Shown one piece after another: positions 34,152 through 42,157 of a stretch of DNA of 61,129 nucleotides (position 1 is its first letter; every line of letters begins with the position of its first letter). Source of the stretch: Alphaproteobacteria bacterium (lineage in GTDB: Bacteria > Pseudomonadota > Alphaproteobacteria > CAAHEQ01 > UBA3637); assembly GCA_017412085.1 (NCBI GenBank), contig JAFPYS010000013.1:1-61129 (forward strand), read 5' to 3'. The notes beneath the pieces were generated by a model. That model saw only the letters and a program-made list of their open reading frames with translations. It was not told where the DNA came from and did no database searches. A program made the position numbers and the translations under genes.

Positions 34152-34763
34152 ATGATTTTATCAAAAGAAGAACTTGAACAGAAGATTGAACCAGCTATCC
34201 CTTTATTAAAAGAATATTGGGCTTTATTATTGCGGTGGCAAAAATCTGTTAACCTGATTTCAGATAAGACAATAAAAGAGGGGTGGACTCGGCACATATT
34301 GGATTCTGCTCAATTATATTTTTTACTTTCAAATCAACAAGATAGTTTGATGGACGTGGGGAGCGGTGGTGGCCTTCCAGCGATTGTAATAGCTATTTTA
34401 AATCAAACATTAAAAGGCCCGCTGACGTCAATTACTTTGGTAGAGTCGGATTTAAAAAAATGTCTCTTTTTAAAAGAATGTGCGCGAACGCTTCATTTAA
34501 ATATAAATATTTTACGTGAACGAATTGAAAGGGTAGAGCAGTCACCCAAAGTGATTACTGCACGCGCATTTGCTCCCTTGAATGAGCTTTTAAATTTGGT
34601 CCAGAATAATGTTTCACGTGAAACAATTTTGTTATTACCTAAAGGAAAATCCGTGAACGAAGAAATAAAAAATAATACAATAAAATGTGAGATTGAAAAA
34701 ATAAAAAATATAATCAATTCAGAAGGTTGTATATTAAAAATCAAGGGGGTAGAATATGTCTAA
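34152..34763 (+). CDS. rsmG: 16S rRNA (guanine-527-N7)-methyltransferase RsmG (GidB)
   Basis: Methylates G527 of 16S rRNA with SAM. The 203 residues include the SAM-binding MDVGSGGGLPAIVIAI, the preceding RHILDSAQL block and the ARAFAPLNELL region. The ribosome-binding site is weak (AAGAGAA). It overlaps parA by 8 bases. A perfect parS site lies in codons 153-158 (NVSRET). mnmG, often adjacent, is not seen here. Confidence 0.95.
   Translation: MILSKEELEQKIEPAIPLLKEYWALLLRWQKSVNLISDKTIKEGWTRHILDSAQLYFLLSNQQDSLMDVGSGGGLPAIVIAILNQTLKGPLTSITLVESDLKKCLFLKECARTLHLNINILRERIERVEQSPKVITARAFAPLNELLNLVQNNVSRETILLLPKGKSVNEEIKNNTIKCEIEKIKNIINSEGCILKIKGVEYV
34610..34625. promoter_or_regulatory. parS site 3, inside rsmG
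   Basis: Perfect TGTTTCACGTGAAACA, in the same reading frame as in dnaQ, giving Val-Ser-Arg-Glu-Thr. Confidence 0.93.
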
Positions 34764-35538
34764 ACCAACAATTTTTGCTGTTTCAAATCAAAAGGGTGGT
34801 GTCGGAAAGACAACGACGGTTGTTAACTTAGCAACAGCCTTATCTGCACTCAGAAAAAAAATATTGATTGTAGATTTAGATCCCCAAGGAAATGCCACAA
34901 CAAGCTTGGGATTAAAACGCCAAATGGGTGGAAAAAGTTCTTACAGCGTTTTGTTGGGACAACATAAAATTCAAGAAAGCTTGATGGAAACGGGTATCCC
35001 TTATCTATATATATTACCAGCAAGTCAAGAATTATTAGGGGTTGATTTAGAGCTTGCAGGTGTTGAAAAATGCCAATTTTTCTTAAAAAAAGCCATTGCC
35101 TCGTTAGATGATTTTGATTATATTTTCTTTGATTGTCCGCCCGCGGTTGGGATGTTGACGATGAATGCATTGGTGGCGGCCACAGATGTAATTATTCCAA
35201 TACAATGTGAATATTTAGCTTTGGAAGGTGTGGCAGATTTATTAAAAACCATTGAAAAAGTTAGAAAAAATTTCAATCCAACGCTTAAAATCAAGGGAAT
35301 TTGTTTAACAATGTTTGATGGGCGTTCTAACCTTTCAAAATCCGTTGTGCAAGATGTACGCAATTATTTTGGAGAGCTTGTTTTTGAAACAATTGTGCCG
35401 CGTAATGTACGTATTCCAGAGGCACCGTCTCATGGAAAACCCGTTATGTTGTATGATTTTAAAAGTGTTGGAGCACAAAGTTATGTGCGTTTAGCAAAAG
35501 AAGTATTAGATCGTGAAAAGGAGGTCAAAAATGGATAA
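34756..35538 (+). CDS. parA: Chromosome-partitioning ATPase ParA
   Basis: Walker-type ATPase that moves ParB-parS complexes along the nucleoid. The 260 residues begin with the deviant Walker A KGGVGKTT (13-20), then DLDPQGNATTSLG, Walker B-like YIFFDCPPAVG, and a C-terminal region typical of Soj/ParA. GGGGG lies before the ATG. It overlaps rsmG by 8 bases and parB by 8. Confidence 0.97.
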   Translation: MSKPTIFAVSNQKGGVGKTTTVVNLATALSALRKKILIVDLDPQGNATTSLGLKRQMGGKSSYSVLLGQHKIQESLMETGIPYLYILPASQELLGVDLELAGVEKCQFFLKKAIASLDDFDYIFFDCPPAVGMLTMNALVAATDVIIPIQCEYLALEGVADLLKTIEKVRKNFNPTLKIKGICLTMFDGRSNLSKSVVQDVRNYFGELVFETIVPRNVRIPEAPSHGKPVMLYDFKSVGAQSYVRLAKEVLDREKEVKNG

Positions 35539-36406
35539 AAATTTAGGTTTAGGAAAGGGCTTGAGTGCCTTAATGGGCGATGATGTGGTTGTTTTAAATC
35601 AAACTGTTGATGAAACGCCATCTGCTTTATTAGATAAAATTGTAATGGTCATGTTGGACGCATTAGTTCCAAGTCCTTTTCAACCGCGGCGTGTTTTTGA
35701 CGAAAATGCCTTAAATGATTTAGTGGAATCTATCCGTGAAAAAGGCGTTTTACAGCCTTTACTTGTTCGTCCAAATGCCAAAAAGAAAGGTGGATATGAG
35801 ATTATCGCCGGGGAACGTCGGTACCGCGCTTCGAAAAAGGCAGGATTGACACAAGTTCCTGTAATTATTAAAGATTTTGATGATAAATCCGCATTAGAAG
35901 TAGCTCTGATTGAGAATTTACAGCGCGAAGATTTGAACGCTATTGAAGAGGCGGAAGCATACGTTCGTTTACTAAAAGAATTTGATTACACACAGGAAGA
36001 ACTATCCCGAGTTGTGGGAAAAAGCCGCAGCTACGTTGCCAACATGATGAGATTGTTGGAATTGCCGACTTCTGTCAAAAAAATGTTGTCCGAAAAACAA
36101 ATGACAGTTGGTCATGCACGGAGTTTATTGACAGCGCAAAATCCCGAAAAATTAGCAAAAGAAATTGTAAAAAAGGGCTTAAGTGTTAGAGAAACAGAAC
36201 GGTTAGTTTCCGAACCACAACATACTGAAAAGAAAGAACAAAAAACAAAAGATGCAGATGTGTTGGCTTTAGAAAACGATCTTTCAAAAATGCTTGGTGC
36301 ACAAGTTTCAATTAAATGGAATGGAAATAAAGGAAGCATGACCATTCATTACGATAGTTTAGGAAAATTGGATACAATTTTACAAAAATTAACGCAAGCT
36401 AATTGA
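35531..36406 (+). CDS. parB: Chromosome-partitioning protein ParB
   Basis: parS-binding CTPase-type partition protein. The 291 residues from MDKNLGLGKGLSALMG include the N-terminal ParB/Srx domain (PFQPRRVFDENALNDLVESI, the GERRYRASKKAG box), the HTH (TQEELSRVVGKSRSYVANMMRLLELP) and a dimerising C-terminus. The start at 35531 follows AAGGAGG; 18 bases upstream an alternative ATG lacks a ribosome-binding site. The cognate parS sites lie about 0.9-1.6 kb upstream. It overlaps holA tail to tail by 18 bases. Confidence 0.97.
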   Translation: MDKNLGLGKGLSALMGDDVVVLNQTVDETPSALLDKIVMVMLDALVPSPFQPRRVFDENALNDLVESIREKGVLQPLLVRPNAKKKGGYEIIAGERRYRASKKAGLTQVPVIIKDFDDKSALEVALIENLQREDLNAIEEAEAYVRLLKEFDYTQEELSRVVGKSRSYVANMMRLLELPTSVKKMLSEKQMTVGHARSLLTAQNPEKLAKEIVKKGLSVRETERLVSEPQHTEKKEQKTKDADVLALENDLSKMLGAQVSIKWNGNKGSMTIHYDSLGKLDTILQKLTQAN

Positions 36407-37414
36407 TTTTTGAGCATAAAGAGCCAAACTTAAAAAAGCTTGATATAGAATCGTTTCGGTTGGAAGCGAGGTTGTGCGTGTACGCTTTTCAAGCTGCGCC
36501 AATTTACTAAGGACATTTAAAACAGTGGCCGGCGTCCACAAGCGGGCTTGTTGAATTAACGGCTTTTCCAAACGAAATTGGGCGGGACGTAAATTTTTTT
36601 TAACCACAACAGCCACTGGCTCAGAGGTATTAGAGACAATAGCTAAAAGTCGCTCAAAATAATCTCGCACACTCCAAAAAAGTGTTGTTTCTGGTTCATG
36701 AGAAGTAATAAATAAGTCAATTTCTTGTTGAACAGCTTCCACTCGACCATCTGCTAAACAAATGCACAAATTTTCCAAAGATGTCTCAGATCCGTCCACT
36801 AAACAATTTTGTATATCCTCAGAAGTTACTTCGTTTTTATCTCCTAAATAAATCAAAAGTTTATTGAGTTCTTGTTCCATAATTTGTTGATTAAATGGAA
36901 TTTTTTGGCATAATTCAGATAGAACAGAAGGGGCTATTTTTTTATGATGTAATGCCAAAAAAGAAGTAATGCTTTTTTGAATATCTAATAAAGTTGGTTG
37001 ATAACACGAAATGGCCAGAACGCGCGGATTTTGTTCCGCCTCTAAACGAAGAGCGTTGGATTTTGATAAATTGCCGGCCTGTATGATTAATAAGGCGTCG
37101 GTTTGTTTGTTGTCTAAAAAATGAAGCAAAGCAGGAGCTGTGAAGGGAGTATCATCTAAAACAACCAAAATACGTCTGGAAGCTATTAATGAAGGAGTGT
37201 TGGCCTCATCTGTCGCAATGAAAGGTGTTTTTTTGAAAGATTCTTTGGAAATTGTTTGAATGGTGATATCTTTGGAAAAAGAATTAACAACTTGTTTTAA
37301 TTGAGATAAGACATAATTGATCTCACCTTCATCAGTGCCATACAAAACAACAGCATCACAATCGTGTTGAAGCTGAGAAGTTAAGGCGTTGATTTGAAAA
37401 GATTTAGCTTTCAC
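36389..37414 (-). CDS. holA: DNA polymerase III delta subunit
   Basis: Clamp-loader subunit that opens the beta ring. The 341 residues have the N-terminal AAA-like domain (DAVVLYGTDEGEINYVLSQL), the middle RILVVLDDTPFTAPALLHFL region and the C-terminal collar domain. The start overlaps lptE by 4 bases. The usual alphaproteobacterial neighbours lptE and parB are kept. Its last 18 bases overlap the end of parB on the other strand. Confidence 0.88.
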   Translation of the reverse strand: MKAKSFQINALTSQLQHDCDAVVLYGTDEGEINYVLSQLKQVVNSFSKDITIQTISKESFKKTPFIATDEANTPSLIASRRILVVLDDTPFTAPALLHFLDNKQTDALLIIQAGNLSKSNALRLEAEQNPRVLAISCYQPTLLDIQKSITSFLALHHKKIAPSVLSELCQKIPFNQQIMEQELNKLLIYLGDKNEVTSEDIQNCLVDGSETSLENLCICLADGRVEAVQQEIDLFITSHEPETTLFWSVRDYFERLLAIVSNTSEPVAVVVKKNLRPAQFRLEKPLIQQARLWTPATVLNVLSKLAQLEKRTRTTSLPTETILYQAFLSLALYAQKSISLR

Positions 37415-37869
37415 TGGTCTTTCCTGTCAAGATGGGCAGTCACATGTAAAGCGATTTGTTCTGCCAAAATAGGAATTAAATTGTTTTGAGTGTTTTCAAA
37501 GGAAACAACGGTTGAATAGGGGTTTGTGACAACCGCCGAAGAACCTTGAGCGGATGTGGAATTTGACAATACAACTTTTTTATTTGCATCCAAAAGCTTG
37601 TAAGAAGCAGAGCTTTGTACGCGCTGCATGGTTATGAAGTCACTATTTGAAATACTTTGATCCGACATTGACATATGAGGAGTTGAAACCTTTAACGTAT
37701 ATTGACATTTGGAAGTGTTTGGAAAATGTTTTTGCAAGGCTTGTCGTAATTGATAGCCAGAAGCTTCTGGAATAGGATCCACACAAACATCTTGAATCAC
37801 CGATGAATTATACAACGGATGAAACTGACAAGCAGTTAATAACAAAAAAGGCACAACCAAATATTTCAT
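37411..37869 (-). CDS. lptE: LPS-assembly lipoprotein LptE
   Basis: Outer-membrane lipoprotein that plugs the LptD barrel for LPS export. The 152 residues have a lipoprotein signal, MKYLVVPFLLLTAC (Cys 14), followed by QFHPLY, close to the CGFxPLY start of the family. The rest is a beta/alpha fold with TLKVSTPHMSMS. Identity also rests on gene order (lptE-holA next to parB; leuS, often upstream, is absent). The ending is hydrophilic. Confidence 0.85.
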   Translation of the reverse strand: MKYLVVPFLLLTACQFHPLYNSSVIQDVCVDPIPEASGYQLRQALQKHFPNTSKCQYTLKVSTPHMSMSDQSISNSDFITMQRVQSSASYKLLDANKKVVLSNSTSAQGSSAVVTNPYSTVVSFENTQNNLIPILAEQIALHVTAHLDRKDQ

Positions 37870-37889
37870 ATAAAAACCTCATATGTTAA

Positions 37890-37922
37890 AACAAGTATAA
37901 CATTTTTTATAAAAAAAACAAG
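37890..37922 (-). promoter_or_regulatory. Promoter of lptE-holA
   Basis: TTGTTT, 16 bases, TATACT on the minus strand, in the intergenic region shared with the divergent miaA promoter. Confidence 0.55.
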
Positions 37923-37954
37923 AAAAATGATAGATTTTAAAAAGGTTTTTGTGT

Positions 37955-37960
37955 TATAAT
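37955..37960 (+). promoter_or_regulatory. miaA -10 box, six bases before the ATG
   Basis: Perfect TATAAT, then six bases, then ATG at 37967. No ribosome-binding site and only a weak -35 box. A leaderless message is likely. Confidence 0.6.
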
Positions 37961-37966
37961 AACAGC

Positions 37967-38821
37967 ATGAAAAAACAACGGATTTTTGTAATTGGTGGAC
38001 CAACAGCGAGCGGAAAATCCGCCCTGGCAATGAAACTTGCCTCCAAAATTGATGGATGTATCGTTAATGGCGACGCAATTCAGGTTTATCAAGATTTACA
38101 AGTTTTGTCCGCGCGTCCTAATGAAAAAGACACCCAGAAATTCAAACATTTTTTATTTGGTTTTGTTGATGCGTGGACAAATTATTCGCTGGCAAATTGG
38201 TTAGACGACATGGCGAAGATTTTGCCAGAGTTGAAAAAACCCATTGTTGTAGGTGGGACAGGCATGTATCTTGATGCCTTAATAAATGGAGTACACGAAA
38301 TTCCTGAAATAGATCCAAAGATAAGACAAGAAGTTCGCCAAATGCCCGTAGAGGAAGTAAAAAAACGGATGAAAGGCTATCTTTTTCAAGATCCTCAACG
38401 CTTAAGACGCGGCTTGGAGGTTTTGTTGTCGACGGGTCATCCGCTTACATATTTTTATCAACAACCCAAAAGAAAACCCGTGGATGCTGATTTTGTTTTG
38501 ATTCGTGTGCTGCCAGATCGTGAAAAGGTGTATCGATCGTGTGCTGATAGATTTGAAATAATGAAAAAAAATGGCGCGATTGAAGAGGTGGCTCACCTAA
38601 ATAAAATTAAGGCGACGGGTGGTGTGATAAAAGCCATAGGCGTGCCCGAAATACAAGATTTCTTAAGTGGTAAAATAACAGAGACTATTATGACGGAGAA
38701 AGTGGTAACGGCGACACGTCAATATGCGAAGCGACAAATGACATGGTTTCGTCATCATGGGAATCCTCGGTACGTTGTGACAGATGTTTCTCAAGAAAAT
38801 TTAGAAGATATTACAAAGTAA
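37967..38821 (+). CDS. miaA: tRNA dimethylallyltransferase MiaA
   Basis: Adds an isopentenyl group to A37 of tRNAs reading U-starting codons. The 284 residues have the P-loop GGPTASGKS (10-18), DAIQVYQDLQVLSARP and the GGTGMYLDALINGV substrate block, then a C-terminal RQYAKRQMTWFRHH segment. A start at 37949 (GTG) would lie inside the -10 region, so ATG 37967 is preferred. It seems leaderless. Confidence 0.95.
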   Translation: MKKQRIFVIGGPTASGKSALAMKLASKIDGCIVNGDAIQVYQDLQVLSARPNEKDTQKFKHFLFGFVDAWTNYSLANWLDDMAKILPELKKPIVVGGTGMYLDALINGVHEIPEIDPKIRQEVRQMPVEEVKKRMKGYLFQDPQRLRRGLEVLLSTGHPLTYFYQQPKRKPVDADFVLIRVLPDREKVYRSCADRFEIMKKNGAIEEVAHLNKIKATGGVIKAIGVPEIQDFLSGKITETIMTEKVVTATRQYAKRQMTWFRHHGNPRYVVTDVSQENLEDITK

Positions 38822-38889
38822 TTACATTATAAAATTATTTAAAATCAATATGTTATTTTAATAAAGACGAGGCATTACAAAAAGAGAGT

Positions 38890-38910
38890 AATTACAATGT
38901 AATTTTTTTG
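38890..38910 (+). terminator. miaA terminator
   Basis: AATTAC (38890-38895) and GTAATT (38899-38904) form a short AT-rich stem followed by T5. Another copy of TTACATTATAAAATT-like sequence lies earlier in the gap. Confidence 0.6.
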
Positions 38911-38939
38911 TTGACTTCTCAAAAAAAGCGAGGTACAAT
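38911..38939 (+). promoter_or_regulatory. Promoter of the coiled-coil/mazEF operon
   Basis: TTGACT (38911-38916), 17 bases, TACAAT (38934-38939). GGAGG then precedes the ATG at 38963. Confidence 0.75.
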
Positions 38940-38962
38940 CCACTTAAGCTGGAGGGTAATAA

Positions 38963-40252
38963 ATGACGAAAAAGAAAGAAAAAATCATTTGGATTGGGCG
39001 GTATACATTTATCGCCTTAACAATTATATGGGCGCTATTTGCGCTGTACGGTTTTTTAAGTTTTGGTTGGATTGGGCGTTTACCCGATCTTACTCCAGCG
39101 GAAATGGTGGTTCAGTTTGGGGCCTTGCTGTTTCCTGTGGCCATCTTCTACTTGTTGGGGAACTATATAGATCGGAATCAATTAGCTAATTTGGAAATGG
39201 CCTCGGCAAAAGCGTACTTAGAAGAGTTAATATACCCATCAGATTTGGGGGCTAAGCGTGTTCAAGAGCTTAATGCCGATTTAAAACAACAAATTCAGTT
39301 ATTTAAGTCATCTTTCACAGATGTTTCAAAGCAAACGAATCAGGTGCGGGAAGATCTAACCCAATGGATTGAAGATTTAAACAAAATTATTACACACATG
39401 GACGAACAAGCAAAAAATATGGCGGGTTATGTTCAACAATTGGGACAAGCGACAATAACAGTTCAGGAACAATCGGCGCAGGCCGGACAGAATTTAACCA
39501 CTCAAGCGGATATTTTGTTAAAAGTAACGGATGAAACACAAAGTCGTTTAGAAGAGACAACAAAGCAACTTAAAACACAGACGGAGGAAATTACTCAAAA
39601 TGTGCACGCTGTCATGCAGGCTGAAAAAAATATCGGCCAAACATTAGATAAATCCAGTGAATGGATAGGCGCTTTGTCGGAAAACGCCCGAAAGATAGAA
39701 AAGGCGATGAAGACGACGGACGTGATGCAAGGATTCTTAGCTGATACGGATAAAGTGTTGCTTGGCTTTAAAGAAATTGGGACCACGTTGGATTTACGGC
39801 TTAAAGCCATCAAACAACAAAAGTCCAATGCGGCGACGAAGGAAGAACAAATTAACCTTCCCAAAACAATTCCCGCCAAGGAATTCACAGAAAAAATGCA
39901 GCAGATTCTAGATAAATTACAGGGGCTTTCTGTGGAAATGATGGCCGCTTTTAAACCCAAAGATGAAGAGGCTTTATGGGATAAATATTATGCGGGAGAC
40001 AAGGCCGTCTTTATGCGCCACATTAAAGGCGTTTTAAATCAATCTAAGCGGCAAAAAATGTTGGATGTTGCTATTTTGGATCCAGAGTTTCAAAGTAAAG
40101 TACAATCCTATATGACAGCGTTTGAGGATTTAACGCGAGGGCTGGAAGACAGTCCATGGTTGGGCGTTTTGGTTGGTTCTGATCCAGGACGTTTATACAT
40201 GGTTTTGGCAAATTTATTTAAAGGAGAAAAACATGCAAATAAAGTTGGTTAA
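38963..40252 (+). CDS. Membrane-anchored coiled-coil protein of unknown function
   Basis: The 429 residues open with two transmembrane helices (about 13-33 and 49-68) and a short loop between. A long coiled coil of about 200 residues follows, rich in Gln, Glu and Lys (ETQSRLEETTKQLKTQTEEI). A compact C-terminal domain then ends with PWLGVLVGSDPGRLYMVLANLF. Topology suggests the coiled coil and C-domain are cytoplasmic. I recall similar proteins in many alphaproteobacteria but no function. Its end overlaps the MazE-like gene by 20 bases, so the three genes are an operon. Confidence 0.8.
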   Translation: MTKKKEKIIWIGRYTFIALTIIWALFALYGFLSFGWIGRLPDLTPAEMVVQFGALLFPVAIFYLLGNYIDRNQLANLEMASAKAYLEELIYPSDLGAKRVQELNADLKQQIQLFKSSFTDVSKQTNQVREDLTQWIEDLNKIITHMDEQAKNMAGYVQQLGQATITVQEQSAQAGQNLTTQADILLKVTDETQSRLEETTKQLKTQTEEITQNVHAVMQAEKNIGQTLDKSSEWIGALSENARKIEKAMKTTDVMQGFLADTDKVLLGFKEIGTTLDLRLKAIKQQKSNAATKEEQINLPKTIPAKEFTEKMQQILDKLQGLSVEMMAAFKPKDEEALWDKYYAGDKAVFMRHIKGVLNQSKRQKMLDVAILDPEFQSKVQSYMTAFEDLTRGLEDSPWLGVLVGSDPGRLYMVLANLFKGEKHANKVG

Positions 40253-40451
40253 AATAGGAAACTCTTTTGGTGTGCGTCTGCCAAAAACAGTGATTGAGAC
40301 CTGTGAATTTTCATCCGATCTGGAAATGACCGTTAAAGGGAAAACAGTCGTTTTAAAGGCTGATAAACAGCCTCGTCAGGGATGGCAAAATGCCATTCAA
40401 GACGAAATTAGTTCTAAACCATTAAGATATTTAGGAGAGTGGGAATGGTAA
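40233..40451 (+). CDS. mazE: MazE/AbrB-type antitoxin
   Basis: The 72 residues from MQIKLVKIGNSFGVRLPK fit the SpoVT-AbrB swapped-hairpin DNA-binding fold of MazE antitoxins. A Trp- and acidic-rich C-terminus (PLRYLGEWEW) would bind the toxin. GGAG precedes the ATG. It overlaps the upstream membrane-protein gene by 20 bases and the toxin by 7. MazE usually represses its own operon, but here the promoter lies far upstream, before the coiled-coil gene. Confidence 0.85.
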   Translation: MQIKLVKIGNSFGVRLPKTVIETCEFSSDLEMTVKGKTVVLKADKQPRQGWQNAIQDEISSKPLRYLGEWEW

Positions 40452-40759
40452 AACGTGGAGAAGTTTTTTTATGTGAGTCTCATGGGACAGAAAAACCTTG
40501 TGTTATTTTATCACCAGACGAGATGGCCGAAACAATGCCATATGTTTTGATTGCGCCTATTACAACAGCGGAAAGAAATCTTCCTTTTCGGTTGGGGGTA
40601 AAGCTGCGTGGCAAAACAGGTCAAATAGCTCCGGACATGTTACATGCTGTTCCAAAGTCTGATTTAATCAGCAGAATCGGTAATTTGCCAGAAGGGTTGA
40701 TGAACGAATTAAATCAGATTTTAAAAGAGATTTTTTGTTATGAAAGCACTGGAAAATAA
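40445..40759 (+). CDS. mazF: MazF/PemK-type toxin (endoribonuclease)
   Basis: The 104 residues begin MVKRGEVFLCES and contain EKPCVILSPDEMAETMPYVLIAPIT, matching the PemK/MazF beta-barrel start. The PKSDLISRIGNLPEGLMNEL ending is also typical. Family members cut mRNA at short motifs. The ATG at 40445 is preferred over the in-frame GTG at 40439 because AGGAG stands 7 bases before it. The last 22 bases overlap phoR on the opposite strand. Confidence 0.88.
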   Translation: MVKRGEVFLCESHGTEKPCVILSPDEMAETMPYVLIAPITTAERNLPFRLGVKLRGKTGQIAPDMLHAVPKSDLISRIGNLPEGLMNELNQILKEIFCYESTGK

Positions 40760-42114
40760 ACAGTAAAAGTGGTGCCTGTTTCTTCGTCGCTGACAACCTC
40801 AATTCGTCCTTGATATTTTCGAACAATACTTTGTACAATGCCCAGTCCAAGGCCGCTTCCCTCAACTGATAAAGTTTGGGCGGAATTTACTCGATAAAAT
40901 TTATCCCAAATTCTGCTTAAATGTTCAGGAGGAATAGGATCTCCCGTATTATGAATGGCGACAACCAAAGTTGGCGATGGGGTTGTATCCAAATATGTTG
41001 AAATATGAACATCTGATTTTGCGGCCCCATATTTTAGGGCATTATCAACAAGATTCTGAAAAATGTGATACAGGTCGTTACGGTTTGCCAAAAATAAAGG
41101 CAAATGAGGTTGTTTGTTTAAGATAATTTTTTTGTGCAAGGCTTTGGCGCGTACGTTAAAATCGTCCACAACTTTTTGAATTAAATCATTTAAGGAAAAA
41201 GATTTTTTGGGGCTTAGGGGGACGTCTATCTGAAGTCGTGAAAGCTGTAACATATTTTGCACCAAGCCCGTCATACGCGTCGTTTGTTCGGCGATGAGCG
41301 ATAAAAACTTATTGCGCGCGGCCGAATCATTTTTTGCTGATCCTTGTAATGTTTCCACGCTACCACTGATAATGGCTAATGGCGTTTTTAATTCATGGCT
41401 TGCATTGGCAAAAAAGTCCGCCTGTTGAACTTTAAACAATTTGAAAGGAGTAATATCAAAAAATGAAAGCACGACTATGGCGCCGTCTTTAGTGGGAGCT
41501 GGCAAATGGTCAACTTTCACTTGAAAAGTTCGGATTTGATCTGTGCTATCTTTCAGGTCTAATTCGGTTATCGTTTTGGATAATTTATTAGATCCAATGA
41601 CTTCTTTTGTAATGCTGAACAAAGCAGGATCCTCAAAAACAGCTCGAAGTTTTTTACCAAGAAGCTTGTTTCCTAAAAGATTCTTTGCACTAACATTTAC
41701 AAAAACAATTTTCTGATCTTTATCCACCATCAGCATAGGATTAGGAAGATTTTGTAAGACGCTGTCCGCAGAAGCAAATTGATTAGACCATAAATTCTTA
41801 ACGCTTAAAAAAGTTTTTGTTAAACGCATAGAGGAGAAAACGCCCCAATGGAGTTTGGGTAATTCTGGCTCAAAACCTTGTGCAAGTTTTTTTAAATAAG
41901 CCATAAAATCATCTAAATCTTTGAAGACATAAAAAACAATAATGCCACTAATAGCCCAAAAGGCCAATAAAGAAATCCCCGCAGAAATCCAAGACAGCTG
42001 GTCGGCGGCCAATAATGCCAGCAAAATAATGACCGCTGGAATATTTAAAATTAAAACCCGTGCAATGGTTTTTAAAATGCGAATCAGGACATTTAATGCT
42101 TTATTTTTTTTCAT
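40738..42114 (-). CDS. phoR: Sensor histidine kinase, PhoR-like
   Basis: The 458 residues have two N-terminal transmembrane helices (about 17-37 and 41-64), a PAS domain (SADSVLQNLPNPMLMVDKDQ), the HisKA box with H240 (ANASHELKTPLAII) and an HATPase domain with NLVDNALKYGA and GSGLGLGIVQSI. It lacks a large periplasmic domain, as in PhoR. PhoB at 23566 is the likely partner; they are not adjacent, unusual for this pair. The ATG is 6 bases after TATACT (42126-42121), so it may be leaderless. Confidence 0.85.
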   Translation of the reverse strand: MKKNKALNVLIRILKTIARVLILNIPAVIILLALLAADQLSWISAGISLLAFWAISGIIVFYVFKDLDDFMAYLKKLAQGFEPELPKLHWGVFSSMRLTKTFLSVKNLWSNQFASADSVLQNLPNPMLMVDKDQKIVFVNVSAKNLLGNKLLGKKLRAVFEDPALFSITKEVIGSNKLSKTITELDLKDSTDQIRTFQVKVDHLPAPTKDGAIVVLSFFDITPFKLFKVQQADFFANASHELKTPLAIISGSVETLQGSAKNDSAARNKFLSLIAEQTTRMTGLVQNMLQLSRLQIDVPLSPKKSFSLNDLIQKVVDDFNVRAKALHKKIILNKQPHLPLFLANRNDLYHIFQNLVDNALKYGAAKSDVHISTYLDTTPSPTLVVAIHNTGDPIPPEHLSRIWDKFYRVNSAQTLSVEGSGLGLGIVQSIVRKYQGRIEVVSDEETGTTFTVYFPVLS

Positions 42115-42117
42115 AAA

Positions 42118-42131
42118 TTTAGTATACTAAA
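42118..42131. promoter_or_regulatory. Palindromic divergent -10 region of phoR and mutS
   Basis: TTTAGTATACTAAA is a perfect palindrome that gives TATACT on both strands: 42126-42121 for phoR and 42123-42128 for mutS. Both -35 regions are weak. Confidence 0.5.
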
Positions 42132-42157
42132 AACAGAAGAAAAAAGAAAGGATAAAA

